A model generated the notes under the pieces. The model was not told the DNA's origin. It searched no databases and was given only the letters and a program-made list of their open reading frames with translations. A DNA stretch of 64,000 nt from Parabacteroides sp. PF5-6 (GTDB lineage Bacteria > Bacteroidota > Bacteroidia > Bacteroidales > Tannerellaceae). Location: assembly GCF_029504695.1 (NCBI RefSeq), contig NZ_JAQFIN010000002.1, positions 434,001-498,000 on the forward strand. Reading direction: 5' to 3'. The position numbers and the translations under genes were made by a program. Positions 17,727 through 25,702 of this stretch are shown one piece after another; position 1 is the stretch's first letter; each line of letters opens with the position of its first letter.

Positions 17727-18264
17727 CCTCTTTCTCCATTAAGGAAAGTACACTTTTCTGTAACGCATTGCGGGCCCGTATGAACTGGGTACGCGACGTT
17801 ATTTCGCTAATCTTGAGTATCCCGGCTATCTCTTTATGCGAATAGCCTTCGATGGCATATAGATTAAATATGGTCCGGTATCCGTTGGGTAATCTTCCCA
17901 CACATTCCATCAGCTCATCGGTCGTAAGCCGCTCCAGGGCGGACTCATCCCAATAGGCCGGCTCGATGCCGGAGGCTTCCATATCTACACTAAGTTTCAG
18001 AGCGTTCGTCGTGCGGAGATATTCGAGTGCCGTCGTCACAAACACCCGGCGTATCCACCCGCCGAACGCTCCCGCACCGCTATAGGAATCGATTTTAGTA
18101 AACACTTTGATAAATCCATCCTGCAATAAATCACGTGCGGTCTCCCTGTTATTCACGTACCGTAAACAGACGCTCATCATGAGAGGAGCATAAGTCTCGT
18201 AAATCTCTTTACAAGCCCACGACTCGCCCCGTTTACATGCGGCAATTAACAGTTGTTCCTTCAT
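17704..18264 (-). CDS. ECF-type RNA polymerase sigma factor
   Basis: A 186-residue sigma-70 family factor. Region 2 spans about residues 20-85 (YAPLMMSVCLRYVNNRETARDLLQDGF, FGGWIRRVFVTTALEYLR). Region 4 spans about 125-180, with the helix-turn-helix YSHKEIAGILKISEITSRTQ. It is the first gene ahead of the overlapping transmembrane/barrel protein, so it probably directs an envelope-stress or surface-gene regulon. No target promoter can be assigned. Confidence 0.9.
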   Translation of the reverse strand: MKEQLLIAACKRGESWACKEIYETYAPLMMSVCLRYVNNRETARDLLQDGFIKVFTKIDSYSGAGAFGGWIRRVFVTTALEYLRTTNALKLSVDMEASGIEPAYWDESALERLTTDELMECVGRLPNGYRTIFNLYAIEGYSHKEIAGILKISEITSRTQFIRARNALQKSVLSLMEKEDVRRNST

Positions 18265-18347
18265 ATACGTACTTATGCTCTCTGATTTCTATGATGAAAA
18301 GCGCTTTCAGGAAGTTGCATTCGAAAGTAAAATTACACAAAAATGAT

Positions 18348-18355
18348 TACATTTG
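18348..18355 (+). promoter_or_regulatory. Candidate -7 box for the GroES-like gene
   Basis: TACATTTG matches TAnnTTTG and lies 27 bp before the start codon at 18383. No -33 element is evident at the usual spacing. Confidence 0.4.
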
Positions 18356-18382
18356 CCCCGAAAGACTTAAGAACAAGCGATT

Positions 18383-18769
18383 ATGCAATTATCTATTGAC
18401 CAGAAAGACATCGAGAAGTTCCTGATGATCGGGGACAAAGTACTGATTAAACCAAAGAATCCGCAAAGCCAAACCAAATCAGGACTGTATCTGCCCCCTT
18501 CCGTGCAGGAAGGCGAGAAGATACAAGCCGGATATATCATAAAGACAGGTCCGGGTTATCCCTTGCCATCCCAGGTGGAAGAAGACGAGGTGTGGAAAAA
18601 GAAAAAAGACGAACAAGTGCATTATCTTCCTTTGCAGGCTCGCGAAGGGGATCTGGCGGTGTATTTGCCCAGCGCCTCTTTCGAGATCCAGTTCAACGAA
18701 GAAAAGTACCTGATCGTCCCCCATTCGGCCATACTGATGCTTGTTCGCGATGAGGGATTGTTCGATTAA
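18383..18769 (+). CDS. GroES-like co-chaperone family protein
   Basis: A 128-residue protein with the GroES fold signature: GDKVLIKPKNPQSQTKSGLYLPPS near the N-terminus and a C-terminal strand pair (EKYLIVPHSAILMLV). It is longer than ordinary GroES, with an insertion (VEEDEVWKKKKDEQVHYL). There is no groEL beside it, so it is probably a divergent paralogue rather than the main co-chaperonin. Its function is unknown. Confidence 0.75.
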   Translation: MQLSIDQKDIEKFLMIGDKVLIKPKNPQSQTKSGLYLPPSVQEGEKIQAGYIIKTGPGYPLPSQVEEDEVWKKKKDEQVHYLPLQAREGDLAVYLPSASFEIQFNEEKYLIVPHSAILMLVRDEGLFD

Positions 18770-18814
18770 CGCGTCTTTATATGACAAAATGACTAATAAT
18801 ATCTTTAAATAATG

Positions 18815-18822
18815 TATTTTTG
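18815..18822 (+). promoter_or_regulatory. Candidate -7 box for the NfnA-like gene
   Basis: TATTTTTG fits TAnnTTTG and lies 42 bp upstream of the start at 18865. Confidence 0.45.
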
Positions 18823-18864
18823 CGCCGAAAATACAGGTAAACAATCACACAATAATTTTACTAG

Positions 18865-19674
18865 ATGAACAAAATTGTAAGTAAAGAGCAATTCTCCGCC
18901 AACGTAGTCAAACTCGAAGTGGAAGCGCCCCTGATCGCGCGTTCCCGTAAGGCAGGACATTTCGTGATCGTCAAGGTGGGAGAGAGAGGAGAACGTATTC
19001 CTCTTACGATCGCAGATGCCGATGTGGCAAAAGGTACGATCACATTGGTGATCCAGGCGGTCGGCAATTCTTCCAAAAAGATTTGTGCCTTGAATGTAGG
19101 AGATGAGATTACCGATCTGGTCGGTCCGTTGGGACAGGCCACGCACATTGAGAAAGTCGGTACGGTAGTTTGCGCCGGAGGGGGAGTAGGAGTTGCCCCG
19201 TTGATGCCGATCGTCAAAGCGTTTCATGAAGCGGGAAACCGGGTCATTGTCGTCTTGGCGGCTCGCACCAAAGACCTGATCATTCTGGAAGAGCAGATGA
19301 AAGCGAATTCGGATGAGGTAATCATTATGACCGATGACGGTTCGTATGGCAATAAAGGGCTGGTGACGAACGGTGTCGAGAGCGTAATCAACCGGGAGAA
19401 AGTGGATCTCTGTGTCACGATCGGCCCGGCTATCATGATGAAGTTCGTAGCCGCACTGACAAAGAAGTATGAGATCCCGACCGTTTCTTCCCTGAACACG
19501 ATCATGGTGGATGGTACCGGTATGTGTGGCGCCTGCCGGGTGACGGTGGGTGGCAAGACGAAGTTTGTCTGTGTCGATGGGCCCGAGTTCAATGCGCACG
19601 AAGTGGACTTCGATGAGATGATCATGCGACTGGGCGCTTACAAGGAACAAGAACAGTTGAAAGTTGAAAGTTGA
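18865..19674 (+). CDS. FAD/NAD-binding electron-transfer subunit, NfnA-like
   Basis: This family (ferredoxin-NADP reductase alpha or dihydroorotate dehydrogenase electron-transfer subunit type) binds FAD and NAD(P)H and a [2Fe-2S] cluster. Visible are the flavin segment RKAGHFVIVKVGERGERIPL, the nucleotide-binding GGGVGVAPLMPIVK, and the cluster cysteines in DGTGMCGACRV (Cys221, Cys224) and Cys236. With the next gene it forms an NfnAB-like pair that could bifurcate electrons between NADH, NADPH and ferredoxin. The last codons (QLKVES) lie inside a GTTGAAA simple repeat, an unusual C-terminus for a conserved enzyme. Confidence 0.85.
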   Translation: MNKIVSKEQFSANVVKLEVEAPLIARSRKAGHFVIVKVGERGERIPLTIADADVAKGTITLVIQAVGNSSKKICALNVGDEITDLVGPLGQATHIEKVGTVVCAGGGVGVAPLMPIVKAFHEAGNRVIVVLAARTKDLIILEEQMKANSDEVIIMTDDGSYGNKGLVTNGVESVINREKVDLCVTIGPAIMMKFVAALTKKYEIPTVSSLNTIMVDGTGMCGACRVTVGGKTKFVCVDGPEFNAHEVDFDEMIMRLGAYKEQEQLKVES

Positions 19675-19794
19675 AAGTGATCGTGAAACAGGAAATACAT
19701 TGATTAAACGATAAAGAATAAACAAGAATATGGAAAAAGAACTTTCAGCTTTCAACTCTCAACTTTCAACTGTTTCGGAACGTCGTTCCGAAAC
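19654..19794. repeat. Inverted simple repeats spanning the nfnA/nfnB junction
   Basis: GTTGAAA units (19654-19678) at the NfnA 3' end face TTTCAAC units (19742-19771) at the NfnB 5' end. A further 10-bp perfect hairpin GTTTCGGAAC/GTTCCGAAAC (19772-19794) follows. All three run into coding sequence. Confidence 0.85.
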
Positions 19795-21223
19795 CTGGCG
19801 TGAAGAGCTTCGTAAAAGCAAAAAAAATAAAGAACGGGCAGATATCGCCCGCGTGCACATGCCCGAACTGGATCCAACCTACCGCAGTCGGGTACGCAAT
19901 GAAGAAGTAAACCTGGGACTTACCACGGAGCAGGCACTATTGGAAGCGCAACGCTGCCTGGACTGTGCCAATCCGACCTGTATGCAAGGGTGCCCGGTGA
20001 ACATCAATATCCCTACATTTATTAAATACATCGAGAAAGGACAATTCCTCGATGCGGCGAAGACACTGAAAGAAACCAGTGCCCTGCCGGCGGTTTGCGG
20101 CCGCGTATGTCCGCAGGAGAAGCAGTGTGAAGCGCAATGTATCCATCTGAAAATGAAAAAGGAACCGGTTGCGATCGGTTACCTCGAACGTTTTGCGGCC
20201 GACTACGAACGCGAGAGCGGCAATATCTCCATCCCGGAGGTGGCTGCGCCGAACGGTGTGAAGATCGCCGTGGTCGGTTCGGGTCCTGCCGGACTCTCTT
20301 TTGCCGGTGATATGGCGAAACTGGGGTATGACGTGACGGTCTTCGAAGCCCTGCATGAGATAGGTGGCGTATTGAAATATGGGATTCCGGAATTCCGTCT
20401 GCCCAATACGATCGTGGATGTCGAGATCGATATCCTGCGTAAGATGGGTGTGAAGTTCCTGAACAACTGCATCGTGGGCAAAACAATCAGTTATGAAGAC
20501 CTGCACACGGACGGCTTCAAAGGTATCTTTGTTGCCAGCGGCGCCGGCTTGCCTAACTTTATGAATATCCCGGGGGAGAACCTGGTCGGGGTGATGTCGT
20601 CGAATGAATACCTGACGCGCGTCAACCTGATGGATGCGGCGAATCCTGAAAGCGATACGCCGGTCTGGATCGGTAAGAACGTCGCGGTGATCGGTGGCGG
20701 CAATACGGCGATGGACTCTGTACGTACGGCACGCCGCTTGGGTGCCGACCGGGCGATGATTATCTATCGCCGGAGCGAAGAAGAAATGCCCGCCCGCGTG
20801 GAAGAGGTGAAACATGCCAAAGAAGAGGGTATCGAGTTTATGACGTTGCATAACCCGGTTGAATATATCGGTGATGAATTTGGCCGTGTCCGTCAGATGC
20901 GTCTGCAGAAGATGGAACTGGGCGAACCGGATGCTTCGGGTCGTCGTCGTCCGGTGCCTGTCGAAGGAGCGATTGAAACGATCGATGTCGATGAGGTGAT
21001 TGTCAGTGTCGGTGTATCGCCGAACCCGCTGGTGCCGAGTGCTTTCAAAGGCTTGCAGGTCAGCAAATGGGGAACGATCATTGTCGATCAGGAAACGATG
21101 CGGTCTGATCTGCCGGATGTTTATGCCGGCGGAGATATCGTTCGTGGCGGTGCCACTGTGATCCTGGCCATGGGCGATGGACGCAAAGCGGCTGCGGCGA
21201 TGGATAATAGCCTGAGAGGATAA
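19730..21223 (+). CDS. NADPH-dependent glutamate synthase small-subunit-like protein (NfnB/GltD family)
   Basis: A 497-residue flavoprotein that uses FAD and NADPH with [4Fe-4S] clusters to shuttle electrons; beside NfnA it is more likely an Nfn-type transhydrogenase than a true glutamate synthase. Cluster cysteines are Cys76, 79, 84, 88 (CLDCANPTCMQGCPV) and Cys123, 127, 133, 137. Dinucleotide motifs are VVGSGPAGLSFAGD and VIGGGNTAMDSV. Residues 5-22 (LSAFNSQLSTV, SERRSET) are encoded by the intergenic inverted repeats; family-like sequence starts near ETWREEL. Confidence 0.85.
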   Translation: MEKELSAFNSQLSTVSERRSETWREELRKSKKNKERADIARVHMPELDPTYRSRVRNEEVNLGLTTEQALLEAQRCLDCANPTCMQGCPVNINIPTFIKYIEKGQFLDAAKTLKETSALPAVCGRVCPQEKQCEAQCIHLKMKKEPVAIGYLERFAADYERESGNISIPEVAAPNGVKIAVVGSGPAGLSFAGDMAKLGYDVTVFEALHEIGGVLKYGIPEFRLPNTIVDVEIDILRKMGVKFLNNCIVGKTISYEDLHTDGFKGIFVASGAGLPNFMNIPGENLVGVMSSNEYLTRVNLMDAANPESDTPVWIGKNVAVIGGGNTAMDSVRTARRLGADRAMIIYRRSEEEMPARVEEVKHAKEEGIEFMTLHNPVEYIGDEFGRVRQMRLQKMELGEPDASGRRRPVPVEGAIETIDVDEVIVSVGVSPNPLVPSAFKGLQVSKWGTIIVDQETMRSDLPDVYAGGDIVRGGATVILAMGDGRKAAAAMDNSLRG

Positions 21224-21333
21224 GGAGTTAAGGGGTTTAAGGGGTACAAGGGGTTTAAGGTAAGGATCCTTAAGCCCCTTGGACCCCTTGGATCCCTTAA
21301 GCCCTTTAGGCCCCTTACCCCCCTTCTCCTCTA
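21221..21333. terminator. Long TTAAGGGG palindrome between convergent genes
   Basis: Units of AAGGGGTTT on the left face AAACCCCTT-like units on the right, centred on AAGGATCCTT near 21270. The NfnB stop codon lies at its left edge and the NagB stop codon at its right edge, so it could act as a two-way terminator. The arms are imperfect. Confidence 0.65.
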
Positions 21334-22146
21334 ATCCTTCAACAACCCCTCCGGGCAAAGATTATCCTTCTCAATATCCTTAAAGTAGTTGTAAGTCCCT
21401 ACCTTTATATCGGCGCAGGCAGCTTCGTCGGCGACGATGATTCCTTTCGGATGCAGTTGCAGGGCGGTAATCGTCCACATCTGATTGATCGATCCTTCTA
21501 CAGCCTGTTGCAAAGCCCGGGCTTTGTTGTGCCCATTGACCATGATCAACACTTCTTTCGCATCCAAGACCGTGCCGACCCCTACGGTAACCGCCGTCTT
21601 GGGCACCTTATTCACATCGTTATCGAAGAAACGGGAGTTGGCAATGATCGTATCCGTGGTCAATGTCTTGATACGGGTGCGTGAACTCAGGGATGAGCCC
21701 GGCTCGTTGAACGCGATATGCCCGTCGGGACCGATACCGCCCAGGAACAGATCGACGCCACCTACGGCTTTCATCTGGGCTTCGTAGGCTTCGCATTCGG
21801 CTTCGAGGTCTTCGGCATTTCCGTTCAGGATATGTACATTCTCTTTCCGGATATCCACATGGCTGAAGAAATTCTTCCACATAAACGTATGGTAGCTTTC
21901 CGCATGGTCCTGCGGCAAGCCGACATACTCATCCATATTGAATGTCACGACGTGTTGGAAAGAGATCACCCCTTTCTTGTGCAACTCGATCAGGTTCTTA
22001 TACATCCCTAACGGGGAAGAGCCCGTCGGCAATCCCAATACAAAAGGTTTCTCCGCTGTCGGATTGGCTTTCTTGATCTTGGAAGCCACATAATTCGCTG
22101 CCCATTGCGACAGCTGCTCGTAATTCGGTTCGATAATCAGTCTCAT
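21331..22146 (-). CDS. nagB: Glucosamine-6-phosphate deaminase
   Basis: Converts glucosamine-6-phosphate to fructose-6-phosphate and ammonia, the entry of amino sugars into glycolysis. The 271-residue length is normal. Key positions are the phosphate-binding [12 protein letters not shown] (38-49), Asp72 in NMDEYVGL, the catalytic Asp141-Gly-His143 in [15 protein letters not shown], and Glu148. No partner such as nagA is adjacent. Confidence 0.95.
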   Translation of the reverse strand: MRLIIEPNYEQLSQWAANYVASKIKKANPTAEKPFVLGLPTGSSPLGMYKNLIELHKKGVISFQHVVTFNMDEYVGLPQDHAESYHTFMWKNFFSHVDIRKENVHILNGNAEDLEAECEAYEAQMKAVGGVDLFLGGIGPDGHIAFNEPGSSLSSRTRIKTLTTDTIIANSRFFDNDVNKVPKTAVTVGVGTVLDAKEVLIMVNGHNKARALQQAVEGSINQMWTITALQLHPKGIIVADEAACADIKVGTYNYFKDIEKDNLCPEGLLKD

Positions 22147-22160
22147 AGCATTTTATTTTA

Positions 22161-22272
22161 TAGTAGTTGGTAGTTAGTAGTTAGTAGTTGGTAGACGGAA
22201 ACAATATCCAGCGATTAGCAAGAATGATATCGCTTGCGCCTACTAACTACCAGCTACCAACTACTAACTACT
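22161..22272. repeat. TAGTTGGTAGT/ACTACCAACTA inverted simple repeat
   Basis: Left arm 22161-22194 and right arm 22241-22272 are built of about 7-bp TAGT(T)(G/A)G units. The flavodiiron stop codon (22268-22270) lies inside the right arm. It sits between two same-strand genes. Confidence 0.85.
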
Positions 22273-23461
22273 TGTTTATTATTCTCTCCGCCATCGCCTC
22301 GCCCAACGCCCAGCAAGCGTCGTAATTGTCGGGTTTCATCGATTGCTTTTGCTCGGCAGGAACTCCTACCACTTCCCATTTCATCTCTTCGCCGAACGCG
22401 GTCAGCCGTTTGACAGCGGCACCGGCCCAGGTGAAGGAGCCGAAATAGCCGAAGAGGCGGTTCTTGACTTCCCGGATCTGGATTTTACTCAGGATAGACT
22501 CCACTTCCGGATAGAGCTGGTTGGAATAGGTCGGGCTACCGATAATCACTCCTTTGTATTTGAACACGTCTTTGATGATGTACGACGCATGGCTTTTGCT
22601 CACATTGTGCATCACGATGTTCTTCACCCCGTTGGCCGCCAGGGAAGAGGCGATCACTTCCGCCATCTGTTCGGTATTCCCATACATGCTGCCGTAGATA
22701 ATCACCACACCGTCTTCGCCTTCGTACCGGCTCAGGCGGTCGTAGAGGGCGATCGTTTTTTCTTTGTGCGTCCGCCAGACGGGACCGTGCAACGAGCAGA
22801 TCGTCTCGATCTCCAGGGCGGCGAGCTTTTGCAAGGCACGTTGTACCGGGCTACCGTATTTGCCCACGATATTGGAATAGTAGCGCATCATCTCTTCCCA
22901 GTAGGGCTCGATATTCATCTCATCGTCGAGAATGCCCCCGTCCAATGTGCCGAAGGTTCCGAAAGCATCGGCGGAGAACAGGATCTTATCGGTCGTTTCA
23001 TAGGTGACCATCACTTCCGGCCAATGCACCATCGGTGCCATATAGAATTGCAACTGCCGACGGCCAATCGAAAGCGTATCGCCTTCTTTGACCTCGTGTA
23101 GTCCTTCCGTAATGCCGTGAAAGCCTTCAAGCATGCCGAAGGTTTTGCTGTTGCCCACGATCTGAACTTCCGGATATTGCTGGCGCAACAGGCGGATACT
23201 TCCGGCATGATCGGGTTCCATGTGGTTGACCACCAGATAGTCCAATGTCCGTCCATCCAGCGCGTCACTGATCTTCTTCAGGAAGATGTCCGCGAAACAG
23301 GCATCGACCGTATCCATCAACACCGTTTTCTCGTCCATAATCAGGTAGGCATTATAAGACACCCCATAAGGCAGGGGCCATAAATTCTCAAACAATTGTT
23401 TCTGCCGGTCGTTCACACCGACATAAAATACATCTTTGGCGATTTCTTTAAGTTTATACAT
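22268..23461 (-). CDS. Flavodiiron protein (FprA/ROO type)
   Basis: Reduces oxygen to water, or nitric oxide to nitrous oxide, protecting an anaerobe. The 397-residue protein has an N-terminal metallo-beta-lactamase-like diiron domain with the motif His80-x-Glu82-x-Asp84-His85 (NHMEPDHAGS), plus ligand segments MVHWPEVM and CSLHGPVWR. A C-terminal flavodoxin domain carries IIYGSMYGNTEQMAE and GSPTYSNQLYPEVE. There is no fused rubredoxin, so a separate electron donor is required. Oxygen reduction is the likelier role. Confidence 0.93.
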   Translation of the reverse strand: MYKLKEIAKDVFYVGVNDRQKQLFENLWPLPYGVSYNAYLIMDEKTVLMDTVDACFADIFLKKISDALDGRTLDYLVVNHMEPDHAGSIRLLRQQYPEVQIVGNSKTFGMLEGFHGITEGLHEVKEGDTLSIGRRQLQFYMAPMVHWPEVMVTYETTDKILFSADAFGTFGTLDGGILDDEMNIEPYWEEMMRYYSNIVGKYGSPVQRALQKLAALEIETICSLHGPVWRTHKEKTIALYDRLSRYEGEDGVVIIYGSMYGNTEQMAEVIASSLAANGVKNIVMHNVSKSHASYIIKDVFKYKGVIIGSPTYSNQLYPEVESILSKIQIREVKNRLFGYFGSFTWAGAAVKRLTAFGEEMKWEVVGVPAEQKQSMKPDNYDACWALGEAMAERIINK

Positions 23462-23465
23462 AATT

Positions 23466-23526
23466 TAGTTGAAAATTGAAAATGAAGGATTTCTCCTCAT
23501 TCTCATAATTCATAATTCATAATTTT
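23466..23526. repeat. ATAATTC simple repeat at the lgt/flavodiiron junction
   Basis: Tandem CATAATT units (about 23503-23526) face GAAAATTGAAAATGA on the left, a weak inverted pairing. The lgt stop codon (23517-23519) lies inside it. Confidence 0.6.
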
Positions 23527-24374
23527 TTGGGTCTAAGTGCCCGCCAGATAAAATAGATCCCGGCAAGTACAAAAGGCACACTCAGCCACTGTCCCATATT
23601 GAGTGTCATACCGACTTCGAAATCTTCCTGTACGTTTTTCAGGAACTCGATCAGGATACGTGATCCGAAGATACAGATCATAAAGATCCCGAAGATCAGT
23701 CCTTCTTTCTTCCAGGCTTCTTTTCGGAAGTAAAGCCACATACAAAGGGCGAAGGTTAATAGGTAACAGATTGCTTCGTATAATTGAGTCGGATGGCAGG
23801 GAACAGTGAATATCGGTTCGGCACCATTCATCCAGGCGTGCAGGTTGCGCACAAAACGGAACCCCCAGGGCAGATCGGTCGGATGACCGTAGATCTCATG
23901 GTTGAACAGGTTGCCCAAACGGATCAAGGCGGCGACCAAGCCGGTCGGTACCACCAATTTATCGAAAGCCCACAACATCGTATGATGACTCACCCGACGC
24001 GAATAGAAATAGATCGCAATAATAATGCCCAGCGTACCGCCATGACTGGCCAGTCCGCCTTCCCACATCTTCAGGATCTCTATCGGGTTGGCCAGGTAAT
24101 ACCCCGGATTATAAAACAGGCAATGCCCCAGGCGGGCACCGATCAGCATGCCGAAGAACGTATAATATCCCAACGACTCCAGCCATTTCTCCGGCAGCTT
24201 CTCCTGTTTCCACATCTTGCCGACGATCCATATCCCGATCATAAAACCGATAATAAACATCAGGGCATACCAACGAATCTCCCGACTGCCGATCGTGAAA
24301 ATGGCCGGATCGAATGTCCAGGTTATATAATTGACAATTGACAATTGACAATTGACAAGGAATGAAGCTACCAT
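23517..24374 (-). CDS. lgt: Prolipoprotein diacylglyceryl transferase
   Basis: Attaches diacylglycerol to the lipobox cysteine of prolipoproteins in the inner membrane, needed by the many lipoproteins of this organism. The 285-residue, several-helix membrane protein shows the Lgt elements SREIRWYALMFIIGF, SHGGTLGI, LGNLFNHEIYGHPTDLPWGFRF and HPTQLYEA. The family-like N-terminus begins near NYITWTFDP. The only in-frame ATG (24374) adds about 15 residues, partly encoded by ATTGTCA simple repeats (LVNCQLSIVN), so the native start seems to have been replaced. Confidence 0.93.
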   Translation of the reverse strand: MVASFLVNCQLSIVNYITWTFDPAIFTIGSREIRWYALMFIIGFMIGIWIVGKMWKQEKLPEKWLESLGYYTFFGMLIGARLGHCLFYNPGYYLANPIEILKMWEGGLASHGGTLGIIIAIYFYSRRVSHHTMLWAFDKLVVPTGLVAALIRLGNLFNHEIYGHPTDLPWGFRFVRNLHAWMNGAEPIFTVPCHPTQLYEAICYLLTFALCMWLYFRKEAWKKEGLIFGIFMICIFGSRILIEFLKNVQEDFEVGMTLNMGQWLSVPFVLAGIYFIWRALRPKKL

Positions 24375-24466
24375 ATTTTTGTTCTTTTTATTATGTAATT
24401 CTTATCTTCTAACACAGGTAATAATTATCAATTGTCAATTGTCAATTGTCAATTGTCAATTAGAAA
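24330..24466. repeat. CAATTGA simple-unit inverted repeat around the lgt start
   Basis: Four ATTGACA units (24330-24358) inside the lgt coding start face five TCAATTG units (24427-24463) next to the ddh stop codon, around an A+T-rich loop of about 68 nt. A long hairpin would span the ddh-lgt junction. Confidence 0.85.
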
Positions 24467-24478
24467 AAGAAGATTTGA

Positions 24479-25375
24479 TTAAACGAGCCGTTTGATCAAG
24501 TCTTCTTTTTCTCCATAGACCATATCGATCACCGGCAGTTCGATCATCGTATAGGCACCCGGCTGTTGGCGGAAGCTGGCGCGTGCCACAGCGATAAGCA
24601 CCTGGGCAGTCAATGCCGGATTGTTGATCTTCATATCGAACTCGATCAATTGATTTTGTGTCTTGCCGGAAACACCTTTACGTACCAGGTTTACCCCGTG
24701 ACCCATATCCAACAGATTGTCTACACATTCGACCTGCATCACATGCGTTTCATCGTGCGCAAAATAATCATCCGCTTTGATCGCGGCGGCTACCTCTTTG
24801 AAGTTATAGCCTTCTTCTACTTCGATATACACCATGCGGCGATGAATACCGGTGCCCAGCGGAATAGTCATGCTCAAGGCCGCTTTCACTCCTTTGATCG
24901 CTTTGACAGCCACCGTATGGCCCATGCTCATGCCCGGTCCGAAGTTGGTATAGGTCACCCCTTTGGGAACCATCGCTTCCAACAGGGTACGCACCACCGA
25001 GTCGCTTCCCGGATCCCATCCGGCAGAAACGACGGCCACCGCCTTATGCGTTTTGGCCACAGCATCCAATGACCGGCGAAGATCTACAATACCCCCATGG
25101 ATATCATAGCTATCGACGGTGTTAATGCCCATTGCCAATATCTCTTTTGCAAATGTTTCCACGCTGCGCGTCGGCGTTGCCAACACGGCCACATCTACAT
25201 TTTCTAACTTCGTTATACTGTCAGTAACGGTATATTTTTTCAGTTCTTCCGGAATATCTACCGGGTTTCGACGAATCACACCTGCGCACTCAAAATCGGG
25301 TGCTGCCTCAATTGCCTCTAAAACGTACTTTCCAATGTTGCCATATCCTACGATGGCCGCTCTGAATTTTTTCAT
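24479..25375 (-). CDS. ddh: Meso-diaminopimelate dehydrogenase
   Basis: Catalyses the one-step NADPH-dependent amination of tetrahydrodipicolinate to meso-diaminopimelate for lysine and peptidoglycan. At 298 residues it has the normal length. It shows the Rossmann motif VGYGNIGKYVLEA (9-21), DSYDIHGG, SAGWDPGSDSV, and FGPGMSMGHTVAVKAIKGV, and the C-terminal region QQPGAYTMIELP is typical. It lies upstream of lgt on the same strand, separated by the CAATTGA repeat. Confidence 0.93.
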   Translation of the reverse strand: MKKFRAAIVGYGNIGKYVLEAIEAAPDFECAGVIRRNPVDIPEELKKYTVTDSITKLENVDVAVLATPTRSVETFAKEILAMGINTVDSYDIHGGIVDLRRSLDAVAKTHKAVAVVSAGWDPGSDSVVRTLLEAMVPKGVTYTNFGPGMSMGHTVAVKAIKGVKAALSMTIPLGTGIHRRMVYIEVEEGYNFKEVAAAIKADDYFAHDETHVMQVECVDNLLDMGHGVNLVRKGVSGKTQNQLIEFDMKINNPALTAQVLIAVARASFRQQPGAYTMIELPVIDMVYGEKEDLIKRLV

Positions 25376-25400
25376 TTTGTCTTAAAATTTATACCAAATG

Positions 25401-25408
25401 CAAAGGTA
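25401..25408 (-). promoter_or_regulatory. Candidate -7 box for ddh
   Basis: Read on the minus strand this is TACCTTTG (TAnnTTTG), 25 bp before the ddh start codon. Confidence 0.45.
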
Positions 25409-25525
25409 ATCATTTTTGTATTAACTTATACTGAAAATCTATCGTTTGGATTTCTGCCCTTCCGCAGGTATATGAATGACGAGGTTTATCTCTATTTTGA
25501 ACACGAAATAGCTATAGTATAAGAA

Positions 25526-25587
25526 ACTATCCGCGCGAGTAATTTAAGTTACCCACGCGGGTAACTTAAATTACTCGCGCGGATAGT
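25526..25587. repeat. Perfect 62-bp palindrome (29-bp arms, 4-nt loop)
   Basis: The arms 25526-25554 and 25559-25587 match exactly around ACGC and are followed by a T-run on the plus strand (25590-25596). The shape is that of a very strong terminator. It stands between divergent promoters, where no upstream plus-strand gene needs one. Confidence 0.9.
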
Positions 25588-25636
25588 CGTTTTTTCTCCC
25601 TATACTTTGTGTGTGTGTGTAAAACAAATACTTTTT

Positions 25637-25644
25637 TATCTTTG
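25637..25644 (+). promoter_or_regulatory. Candidate -7 box for the HU-like gene
   Basis: TATCTTTG matches TAnnTTTG and lies 58 bp before the start codon at 25703, downstream of the large palindrome. Confidence 0.45.
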
Positions 25645-25702
25645 TAGCGATAGCAGAATCTTGAACTATAGATGGCGTAAAAAATCTTAAACTATATAAT
25701 GT

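Larger units (their letters stand above)
25376..25702. other. Divergent intergenic region between ddh and the HU-like gene
   Basis: Contains candidate -7 boxes for both genes (25401-25408 minus, 25637-25644 plus), a 62-bp perfect palindrome at 25526-25587 and a short GT dinucleotide run at 25609-25620. I see no gene. Confidence 0.75.

Noticed and set aside
19937-21358. 473-codon antisense frame opposite the NfnB-like gene
   Set aside because: His/Arg-rich antisense shadow of a conserved gene with no family features.
25609-25620. GT dinucleotide run as a phase-variable switch
   Set aside because: It lies outside coding sequence and is short; any effect on the nearby promoter is speculative.
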